From a candidate division KSB1 bacterium (GTDB lineage Bacteria > Zhuqueibacterota > Zhuqueibacteria > Zhuqueibacterales > Zhuqueibacteraceae), in the NCBI GenBank assembly GCA_034506255.1, contig JAPDPX010000010.1, positions 124,001 through 188,000 of the forward strand: a stretch of 64,000 nt of DNA. The letters are read 5' to 3'. The notes under the pieces were generated by a model. It was not told the origin of the DNA, did not search any database, and worked only from the letters and a program-made list of their open reading frames with translations. Both the position numbers and the translations under genes were made by a program. Shown here piece after piece: positions 11,601 to 19,800 of this stretch (position 1 is the first letter of the stretch; every line of letters begins with the position of its first letter).

Positions 11601-13502
11601 TTTGCCGCCGCAGCCACGATTCCGCTGGCCTATCTGACTGCGGCATATGCCCTGCACAGTTTGGGCAGGCTGCAGCGCGGGGAGCGTGTGCTCATCCACG
11701 CGGCGGCCGGGGGCGTGGGCATGGCCGCGGTGCAGCTCGCCCGGCGTGCCGGCGCGGAGATTTTCGCCACTGCCGGCAGCGCCGAGAAGCGCGACTATCT
11801 CAAGGGGCTCGGCATTGCGCATGTGTTCAACTCGCGCACGCTGGATTTTGCCGACGAAATCCGGCGGATCACGGCCGGCGAAGGCCTCGACCTGGTGTTG
11901 AATTCCCTCACCGGCGAGTTCATTCCCGCGAGCCTGCGGTTGTTGCGGAGCAATGGCCGTTTTTTGGAAATCGGCAAGAAGGAAATTTGGAGCGCCGCGC
12001 AGGTGGCGGCGGTGAATCCGCACGCCACCTACTTCGCGGTCGATCTCGCGGAAAAAATCAAGCGCGATCCCGCCGCCGTGCGGCCGCAGTTGCTGGAAAT
12101 CATGCAGGCGATCGCCAACGGTGAGCTGCAGCCGCTGCCCCACACGACTTTTGCCCTCGCGGAGGCCGCGGCCGCATTCCGCTACATGGCGCAGGCGAAA
12201 CATATCGGAAAAGTCGTTGTCACTCAGCAAGGGGCAGGGGGCAAGGGGCACGGGGCACGGGGCACGAGGCAAGAGGCGGGTATTCAGGTGCGGGGAGATG
12301 CCACTTATCTCATCACCGGTGGATTGCGCGGCCTGGGTCTGCTCACGGCCGAATGGCTGGTCGAGCGGGGCTGCCGTCATCTCGCCCTGCTGGGGCGCAG
12401 CGCGCCAGCGGAAGCCAGCCTGGCCGTGATTCGCAAGTTGAAGCAAGCCGGCTGTCGCGTGTTGGTGATGCAGGGTGACGTGGCCAAACCCGAAGAGGTT
12501 GCGCGTTGTCTGCAACAGATTCAAACAATGCTGCCGCCCTTGCGCGGGCTGATTCACTCCGCCGGTGTGCTGGATGATGGTGTGTTGCTGCAGCAATCCT
12601 GGGAGCGCTTTCTCACCGTCATGGCGCCGAAAGTTTTCGGCGCGTGGAACCTGCATGTGCAGACACGCGAGTTGCCCCTGGATTTCTTCGTGATCTACTC
12701 CTCGGTGTCGGCGCTGCTCGGCACGCTGGCGCAGGTCAATCACGCCTCCGCCAATGCGTTTCTCGATGCGCTGGCGCATCACCGCGCGGCGCTCGGCCTG
12801 CCCGCGATGAGCATCAACTGGGGCGCGTGGTCAGAGATTGGCGCCGCGGCACGGCACAACGTCGGCGACCGCATTGTGACGCGCGGCATCAATTCCTTCA
12901 CCCCGCAGCAGGGGCTGCAGGTTTTGGCCATGCTGTTCGAGCGGCCCGTGACCCAGGTGGGTGTGATGCCGGTCAATTGGACCACCTTTGCCGACCAGTT
13001 CACCGGCCGGCGGCTTCCTGCTTATTTCTCCGAGCTGGTGGCTGGTGCGCAAGCGCGGACGGCCGCGCCGGCGACGCCGTCACCAGGGCCGCGCAACCTC
13101 CTGCAGGAATTGCAGCAGGCCACGCCCGCCAGGCGCCGGCAAATGCTGCTGGCCTTCGTGGAGGCGCAGGCGCAGAAGGTGCTGAGCATGGAGGCCTCAC
13201 AAACCATCCATGAAAAGCAGCCGCTCACGGATCTCGGCCTGGATTCGTTGATGGCGGTGGAACTGCGCAATTTGCTCGGTGCGGGTTTGGGGCTCGAACG
13301 TCCTTTGCCTGCCACGCTGGTGTTTGACCATCCCACTACCGCCGCGCTGGCGAATTATTTCCTGCGCACCCTCTTCGCGACAGACACGCCCCCGGCGGCG
13401 GCGCCATCACCCGCCCCGGCCGCCATGCTGGAAAGTATCTCGCAGCTTTCGGATGAGGAGGTCGACCGGCTGTTGGCGGAGAAAATGGCCGGTGGCAATT
13501 GA
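5628..13502 (+). CDS. PKS2: type I PKS module KS-AT-DH-cMT-ER-KR-ACP
   Basis: A complete reducing, C-methylating module of 2624 residues. I place the start at 5628 because a GAAGG lies just upstream and the N-terminus then matches the short coiled-coil docking helix of the other PKS genes. Longer in-frame starts, for example 5578, run into repeat DNA. KS: Cys211, His346, His386. AT: Ser673 in GHSVG, with HAFH (malonyl-CoA). DH: His982 in HxxxGxxxxP and Asp1155 in LLDACLQ. cMT: SAM loop near 1470. ER: from about 1894, with HAAAGGVG near 2025. KR: TGGLRGLG near 2225, Ser2359 present, but His2372 where Tyr is expected (NHASAN). ACP: Ser2540. Expected output is a saturated alpha-methyl extension if the KR is active. 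A 49-bp heptamer repeat encodes the ER-KR linker. The C-terminal tail is LSDEEVDRLLAEKM. Confidence 0.95.
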   Translation: MLNNTPKDSKELSPLKRAFLKIEEMQARLAAVEAAKREPIAIVGVGCRLPGGVHDPEGFWQLLAAGVDAVQEMPRERWDIEAYYDPNPDTPGKTVCKWGAFLPEVDKFDPAFFGISPREAMSMDPQQRLLLEVVWEALENAGQAPDQLMASRTGVFLAMCKVDYAQMLLKQNDPGQLDTYYASGNAYSTAAGRISYLLGLQGPCLTVDTACSSSLVAVHLACQSLRAGESRMALAGGVNLILSLDNTISFSRSNMLAADGRCKTFDAAADGFVQGEGCVMLVLKRLSDALADGDRIYALIRGSAINQDGASSGLTAPNGPAQEAVIREALHNAGLQPAEVGYVETHGTGTSLGDPIEVQAIGAALAAGHSQEHPLLLGAVKTNLGHLEGAAGVTGLLKAALALQHRQIPPTLHFKTPNPLIPWDHLPVKVVTALIPFPEINGRRVAGVSAFGFSGTNAHVVLEEFRGTSQSSDSSSRQAVSAVSARPRHLLTLSARSEPALQALAQRYEEHLASPVEFDLAAVCRSANTGRAHLSHRLALPVESREELRAKLAAFGRGQLPAGCHRGQVVVDEAPQIAFLFTGQGAQYPGMGRRLYETQPVFRRALEQCQELLRPHLQKPLLSVMFSDPAAPETVHELHQTAYTQPALFALEYALAELWRAWGVKPAAVLGHSVGEYAAACVAGVFDLADALKLIAARGRLMQEKCVSGTMASITASEAEVAAALAGHSEEVAIAALNGPDSTVISGETGAVERLCRRFEAEGRKTRRLTVSHAFHSPLMEPMLEEFTAVAAQVKYAAPRLGLLSNVTGRFETGAFFSDPGYWRRHVRSTVRFADAMRALHDKGYRIFLEVGPHPTLLGMGTKCFPAGTNAGEPCLWLPSLRQGRDDWQQMLDSLAALYVNGVAIDWAGFEQDTPRHKVTLPTYPFQRRRFWFEQRRVETQPNAAGSARHPLLGQRVQSPLLKEVLFETQVSVAAVPFLGDHVVHGLVVMPTTAYLEMILAAATALWGEDSHLVQDMDLREAMTFEAGECRTVQMLLSPAAEGARDFQIISFSGASAYGADSYKVHAAGKMQPARSNGHLPAAVDPAALRERLRTAVPVPEYYEHLRATGLQFGPRFLGIVQLWRQDGEVLGEIHRNDTIAGEAGRFHIHPALLDACLQISGALLAPDHNRLAAEEIFMPIGLEAFRLFAPAPAQLFSHAVLRPHAATPAAAAQTRVIDFHIYDAAGNPVAELLGLQVKRVAAALLQRAASAGLKDWLYEVKWLPQPLAGKTATAAAPDFLPDSAPLSAHLQAALPDLSARHNFAVYDELLPRLDALSTAYIVKALRDLGWEFTPGRRFEAGALAARLGVVQQHQRLFHRLLEILAEDGILRRRESDWEVRQAPAPGDPESLAAEFVTAHAELTLLRRGGENLAEVLRGRCDPLQVLFPGGSFDLAEKLYRESPAAKVYNGLARRAIAQIVASLPANRTLRVLEVGAGTGGTTSFILPEFPAQRTEYTFTDLSPLFLTRAREDFAAHSFLRYELLDIEQDPEQQGFRPHGYDLIIAANVVHATRDLRQTLRHLRQLLAPRGLLLLLEGMQPQRWIDLTFGMTEGWWRFTDLELRPNYPLLPPAAWFTLLRELGFEQIETVPAQQSGRAWSQNALLLSRAPGGLAIADRKDAWLIFADQGGVAQGLAQHLQAQGERCVLVSAGESFAASGNGSFRVARGHREDYQRLVQEAFVAPHLSCRGVVHLWPADDFAGDQLDLKTLIDAQERGSRSLLALLQALLTTPGFETPEVWVVTRTAQPVTEAAQLLALPHAPIWGFGRALALEHPELRCVRLDLDAPAHLSVESQLLLNELLHPDGEEQVAYRNGQRYVARLARRSLDFSSDISAMANAGETAPVQLEIVQPGVLEGLKLKPASRRPPGPHEIELRVAATGLNFRDVLNALGMRRDEDPLGGEVAGTVVRVGSAVKDFKVGDEVIAVTVGGFSTFLTTFTALTVKKPAGLDFAAAATIPLAYLTAAYALHSLGRLQRGERVLIHAAAGGVGMAAVQLARRAGAEIFATAGSAEKRDYLKGLGIAHVFNSRTLDFADEIRRITAGEGLDLVLNSLTGEFIPASLRLLRSNGRFLEIGKKEIWSAAQVAAVNPHATYFAVDLAEKIKRDPAAVRPQLLEIMQAIANGELQPLPHTTFALAEAAAAFRYMAQAKHIGKVVVTQQGAGGKGHGARGTRQEAGIQVRGDATYLITGGLRGLGLLTAEWLVERGCRHLALLGRSAPAEASLAVIRKLKQAGCRVLVMQGDVAKPEEVARCLQQIQTMLPPLRGLIHSAGVLDDGVLLQQSWERFLTVMAPKVFGAWNLHVQTRELPLDFFVIYSSVSALLGTLAQVNHASANAFLDALAHHRAALGLPAMSINWGAWSEIGAAARHNVGDRIVTRGINSFTPQQGLQVLAMLFERPVTQVGVMPVNWTTFADQFTGRRLPAYFSELVAGAQARTAAPATPSPGPRNLLQELQQATPARRRQMLLAFVEAQAQKVLSMEASQTIHEKQPLTDLGLDSLMAVELRNLLGAGLGLERPLPATLVFDHPTTAALANYFLRTLFATDTPPAAAPSPAPAAMLESISQLSDEEVDRLLAEKMAGGN
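12230..12278 (+). repeat. Heptamer tandem repeat (7 units) in the PKS2 ER-KR linker
   Basis: Seven consecutive 7-bp units read aggggca, gggggca, aggggca, cggggca, cggggca, cgaggca, agaggcg. The tract is in frame and encodes a Gly/Arg/Lys-rich linker between the ER and KR domains. Related tracts occur at 24687-24749, 27342-27411, 34364-34412 and 40904-40952. Confidence 0.9.
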
Positions 13503-13828
13503 ACCGCGGTGATTGCGCCGGGAGTCAGCAGCGGCAGGGGCGCGCCCTGCCATTGTGTCGCTCCGGCATGAGGATGTGAAAATCTCCGTGCGCACCGGAA
13601 CAGTCACGGGCCGGGCGGTGCTCCCCGTGTGAAGCAAGGTCGCCAGGAAAATGCCTGCCGGCAGACAAGAGGGCAGCGCGACGTTTTCATTGGCGCAGGC
13701 CTCCCGCCTGCAGGCGGAGAGGTGGGCTGCGCTGCGTTGTTATCGTGAAGGGTGTGCAACCGTATCCGACAATTCCCGCGGAATGCCAAACGAAGCAACA
13801 CCCGTGCAATGGACTTACAAGGAAGATG
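13503..13828. other. Intergenic region between PKS2 and PKS3
   Basis: There is no gene in these 326 bp. Bases 13641-13715 carry part of the dispersed repeat family: CTGCCGGCAGACAAGAGG, GCGCGACGTTTTC and an inverted CAGGCCTCCCGCCTG. The same blocks occur at 62060-62110. No terminator hairpin with a T-run is visible after PKS2, so transcription may continue into PKS3. Confidence 0.6.
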
Positions 13829-16800
13829 ATGTCGGACTTTTTGCAACGCATTTCCCAGCTTTCCCCCAAGCGGCTGGCGCTGCTGGCGATGGAATTGCAG
13901 GAAAAGCTGGAACGTCTGGAGCAGGAACAGCAGGAGCCCATCGCGATCATCGGCATGGGCTGCCGTTTTCCCGGCGGCGCCAATGATGCGGAATCATACT
14001 GGCAGCTCCTGCGCGACGGCGTTGATGCCATTCGCGAAGTACCGCCGGATCGTTGGGACATCGAGGCCTATTACGACCCTGATCCTGATGCCCCGGGCAA
14101 AATGAGCACCCGCTATGGCGGCTTTCTCGACCAGGTCGACCAGTTCGATCCGCATTTTTTCGGCATTTCACCGCGCGAGGCTGCCAGCATGGACCCCCAG
14201 CAACGGTTGTTGTTGGAGGTGACGTGGGAGGCGCTCGAACATGCCGGCCTGGCGGCGGAACGCCTGGAGGGCAGTGCCACCGGCGTTTTTCTCGGCATCT
14301 GCAGCTCGGATTATCCGCAACTCCTGCTCGGCCGGGGGCCCGAAGCGTTCGATGCCTATCTCGCCACCGGCGCCTCGCATGCCATTGCCTCCGGGCGTTT
14401 GTCCTATGTGCTGGGCGTGCATGGTCCGAGCCTTTCCATCGATACCGCCTGTTCCTCTTCGTTGGTGGCGGTGCATCTCGCTTGTTTGCATCTGCGCAGC
14501 CGCACCTGCCGGCTGGCGCTCGCCGGCGGCGTGAACGTCATGCTTACGCCCGACACCACCATCACGCTCTCCAAGGCGCGCATGATGTCGCCCGACGGCC
14601 GCTGCAAGACCTTCGATGCTTCGGCCAACGGTTTCGTGCGCGGCGAGGGGTGCGGCATGGTCGTGCTCAAGCGCCTGCGCGACGCGCTCCGCGATGGCGA
14701 CAACATCCTCGCGCTGATTCTCGCCTCGGCGTGCAACCAGGACGGCCGCAGCAGCGGCATCACCGCGCCCAACGGCCCGGCGCAGGAAGCCGTGATGCGT
14801 GAAGCCCTGCGTCAGGCTCATCTCGCCCCCCGTCAAATTGGCTACGTGGAAACACACGGCACCGGTACTTCACTGGGTGATCCCATCGAAGTGAACGCAC
14901 TTGCCGCGGTGCTGGGCCGGGGCCGCGAGCCGGGCAATCGCCTGCTGCTCGGCTCGGTCAAAACCAACTTTGGCCATCTCGAAGGCGCGGCCGGCATCGC
15001 GGGTTTGCTCAAACTCGTGCTGGCCCTGCAGCACAAGCACATCCCGCCGCATCTGCATTTGCGGCAGCGCAACCCATACATTCCCTGGGAAGACTATCCC
15101 TTCGACATCCCGACCGTGTTGACGCCCTGGCTGCCGATCGACGGCAGGCGCATCGGCGCCACCAGCTCCTTCGGCTTCAGCGGCACCAATGCGCATCTGG
15201 TGGTGGCGGAATGGGACAGCAAACAGGCGCAGGAGTGGCTGCGTGGCAGCGACGCGAAAGCTGCCGCGGCGGTGCAGGGCCCCGCCGCCACAGCCTGCGA
15301 GCGGCCGCTGCATTTGCTCACCCTCTCAGCGAAGAGCAAAACGGCGCTGCAGGAATTGGCACGGCGCTACGCCGGCCATCTGGCGGCTCACCCCGAAGTT
15401 GCGCTCGCTGACGTCTGTTTCACGGCGAACACCGGCCGTTCGCATTTCAGCCAGCGTGCCGCCCTGCTCGCGGACACGACAGCCGCCATGCAGGAGAAAC
15501 TGGCCGCCCTGGCAGCGGGAGAAACGGCGGAGGGCGTCATGACTGGTGAGCCGGCGGGCAACCGGCGTGCGGAAGTGGTTTTTCTCTTCACCGGCCAGGG
15601 TGCGCAATATCCCGGCATGGCGCGCCGGCTTTATGAAACCCAGCCGGTGTTCCGCGCAGCTTTGCAAAAATGCGACGAGTTGTTGCGGCCGCATCTCGAA
15701 ATGCCGTTGCTCACTGTCTTGTTCAGTGAGTCCCCCTCGCTGACCACCGGCCACCTGCTTCATCAAACCGCCTACACCCAGCCGGCCCTGTTTGCCGTGG
15801 AGTATGCGCTGGCGGAATTGTGGCACTCGTGGGGTGTCGAGCCGGCAGCGGTGATGGGCCACAGCGTGGGTGAATACGTCGCAGCCTGTGTCGCGGGCAT
15901 GTTCAGCCTGGAGGATGGTTTGAAGTTGATCGCCAGCCGTGGCCGGTTGATGCAGGCGTTGCCGGCCAATGGTGCAATGTCCGCCGTGTTCGCTGCGGAA
16001 GCGCGTGTGCGCCAGGCCATCGCCGCCCATCGCGACACTGTCGATATCGCGGCGATCAACGGCCCGGACAATATCGTGATTTCCGGCGAAGCCGGCGCTG
16101 TGGCGGAAATCGTCGGGCGCCTGGCCGGCGAAGGCATCAAAAGCAAATCGCTCGAAGTCTCGCACGCTTTCCATTCGCCGTTGATGGAGCCGATGCTGGA
16201 GGCATTCGAGCAGATCGCCGCCACGGTCAACTATCAGGCGCCGCGCATTCCCGTGCTTTCCAATCTCACCGCCGCGCCGCTGGATTTTGCAAATCCCGGT
16301 GGTGCGCAACACGACCTCCCGCCGTCGCCGGCTCGTGCGATGGCCGGCTATTGGCGGCGGCATGTGCGCCAGGCTGTGCGATTTTCGGATTCGATCATGC
16401 GTTTGCACCAGGAGGGCCACCGCATTTTCCTGGAGATCGGGCCGCAGCCCGTGCTGCTCGGGATGGCCGGCAAATGCCTGGAGGCGCAGGCTTCCCAGCG
16501 CCCGGCTGCGGCGCCGCTTTGGCTGCCTTCTCTGCGCCGCGACCGCGATGACTGGCAGCAGATGTTGCAGAGTCTGGCTGCGCTTTACCTGCAGAATGTG
16601 AATATCGATTGGAGCGGCTTCGATCGTGCCTATCCGCGCCGCCGGGTGGTGCTGCCTTCCTATCCCTTTCAACGGGAGCGGTACTGGCTCGAGCCAGCCG
16701 GCGCGCACAAAACCCCGGCGGCACCGCCCCGCCAGCGCGCCGCAGCGGCGGGACAGCCCGTCCGTCATCCCCTGCTGGGCCGCCGGCTGGCCGGTCCGCT

Positions 16801-19800
16801 GCCGGTCTTTGAACCGGAGCTCAGTCGTGCAGCGCTGAAGAATTTGCTGGACGAACATCGCGCCTGCGGGATCGCGGTTGTGCCGGGTGTGGTGGTGTTG
16901 GAAATGGCATTGGGAGCAGCGGTCGAGGCGCTGGCGGCGGCCGGCGTGACGCTGGAAGATGTCGTCCTGCACGACGCACTGGTCCTGCCGGAGGAGGACA
17001 GCCGCACCGTACAATTGATTTTAACACCGGAAGCTGCGGAGCGCGCCACCTTCCAATTGTTCAGCAGTGCAGCGGAGAATGTTGAAGAGCATGGCGCCTG
17101 GCAGCGGCATGCGTCCGGCAGAATCATCGTGCAGCAACCCGGCAAGGCTGCGGAGAGCATCGCGCTCGCTGCCATTCGCGAGTCCTGCCCGGAAAGCGCG
17201 GTGAGCGAGTTGCTCGAGCGCGTGCGCCGGCGCGGCATTCAGCTCACCCCGCAATCGCAAACGCTTGCCCGCCTGTGGCGCCGGCCGGGCGAAGCCCTGG
17301 GGTTGCTGCACATGAATGAAGCCGTGCGTCGCGAGTCCGGGGCGTTTCAACTGCATCCCGCCCTGCTCGATGCCTGTTTGCACACACTCGAAGCGGCGCT
17401 GCCCGAGGAGAGCGGTGCGGAGGGCACTTACATGCTCATGGGGCTGGCACGTCTGGAATGGCTGCGCCGGCCCGGCACCCGGATGTGGGCGCATGCCCGC
17501 CTTGCTGACAGCTGGGAAACCGCCCGCGAAACGCTGACAGCGGAAATGACTTTGTGCGACGACGATGGCGGCATCTGTGCCCGCTTCTCCGGTTTGCAAT
17601 TCAAACGGGCTCTGCCGCTGGCGGTGCTGCGCTCACAGCTCCGGCAGTTGAACAACTGGCTGTACGAAGTGCAATGGCAGCCCCGGCCGGCCGACGCTGC
17701 CGCGCCGCCGCCGCCCGTGGCCTTCCTCCCCGGCCTGGCGGAAATCGCCGGCATTGTGCAGCCGCACATCGACCGGATTTATCGCGAGAACAATCTCGCT
17801 GTGTATGACGAGCTGTTGCCCCGGCTCGACGCCGTGTGCGGTGCCTACGTCTGCACGGCTTTGCAACAGCTCGGCTTCGGTTTCACGCCGGGAAAACGTT
17901 TCCAGACCGAGGAGTTGATGACCAGTCTGCGCGTGCAAGCCCGGCATCGCCGCTTGTTCGAACGCCTGCTGTTCATGCTGCAGGAAGACGGCTGGTTGCA
18001 GGCCGTGGATGGCGCGTGGCAGGTGATCGCGACGCCGGCGCCGCGCGATCCGGCGGCGGAAATGAATGCCCTGCTGGCGGCCTTTCCCGCGTGCGCGACA
18101 GAATTGGCGATCACACAGCGCTGTGCTGCCGGCCTGGCGGCGGCGCTGACCGGCGCGGTTGATCCGCTGCACCTGCTTTTCCCCGGCGGCTCGCTGGACG
18201 ACACCGAACAGCTTTATCAGGAAGCGCCAAACTCCCGGGCCTTCAATCTGCTTCTGCGCGAAGCGGTAGCTGCCGCGTTGCAGCATCTGCCGCCCGAACG
18301 CCGGTTGACCGTGCTCGAAATCGGTGGCGGCACCGGCGGCACCACCAGCCGCTTGTTGCCGATGCTGCCCGCCGGGCGCACCGAATACGTGTTCACGGAC
18401 ATCGGCCAGCTCTTCCTGACGCGGGCGGCGCAAAAATTCAAAGACTATTCCTTTGTGCGCTATCAGATGCTGGACATCAGCGCGGACCCGCTGGCACAAA
18501 ACTTCGCCCCGCATCATTTCGATGTGATCGTCGCCGCCAACGTGTTGCACGCCACCGCCGATTTGCGCACGACGCTCGCCAATGTGCGGCAACTGCTCGC
18601 CCCCGGCGGCCTGCTGGTTTTGCTCGAAGGCTCGCTGCCGCAGCGCTTCGGCGATTTGACCGTGGGCCTCACCGAAGGCTGGTGGAGTTACGCCGACAGG
18701 GATCTGCGACCGGATTACGCCCTGCTTTCTCCTGAAAAATGGCTGACACTGCTGCACGCCATGAACTTCACCGACGCCGTCGCCCTTCCCGAAGGCGCGA
18801 CGCGTGTCGGTGTCTTGCGCACCCAGGCGGTGATTTTGGCGCGTGCGCCGCTGGACGTCTCCGCCAGCAACGCGGGCGCGAGCAAGACAAAAAGGGAAAA
18901 AGGAAGCTGGATCATCCTGGCGGACAAGGGGGGTGTGGCTGAGCAGCTTGCACAACGCCTCGCTGCGGAGGAACAAACGCCGATCCTGGTGCATGCCGGC
19001 GAAAACTTTGCCGCGCACGCGGCACAGCAGTTCCGCCTCAATCCCGGCGAACCGGAGGATTTCAAACGCCTGTTGCGCGAGGCGCTGACGCCCGACCTGC
19101 CGCGCTGCTGTGGCGTGGTGCATCTCTGGGCGCTGGATGCGCCGCCGCACGCCAGTCCCTCCGCCAGCGAGCTGGCAACGCTGCAAAACAAAATCACCGG
19201 CAGCGCCCTGCATATGGTGCAGGCGATGGCCACGGCTGCCGCAACCAAAGCCGCGCGTTTGTGGCTGGTGACCCGCCGGGCGCAACCCGTGGGAGAGCAC
19301 CGCGGTGAGCTGGCTGCCTGGCAGGCGCCGTTGTGGGGTTTGGGCAAAGTCATCGCCATGGAACATCCCGAATGGCGCTGCACCCTTGTTGATCTCGATG
19401 CCGCAGACGGCGCGCACGAGCTTTACCAAGAAATCATGACGCAGGACGATGAAGATCAGATCGCTCGGCGCGGCGGCAGGCGTCATGTGCCGCGCCTGGT
19501 CGCCAGTTCGCTCCGTCTCGATCAGCCCGCCAAGCCCGGGCGGTTGCCAGTAAGCGGTGATGCCACTTATCTCATCACCGGCGGACTGGCGGGGCTCGGC
19601 CTGCTCACCGCGCATTGGTTGGTGGCACAGGGCGCCCGCCACCTCGTGCTGCTGGGCAGAAGCAGCCCCTCCGAGGCGGCGCAGGCAACGATTCGCGAGA
19701 TGGAAAGCGAGGGCGCGCAGATCATTGTCACCCAAGCGGATGTGGCGGATTATGATCGCATGGCACAGCTCTTCGCCAGCATCGATGCCAGCCTGCCGCC

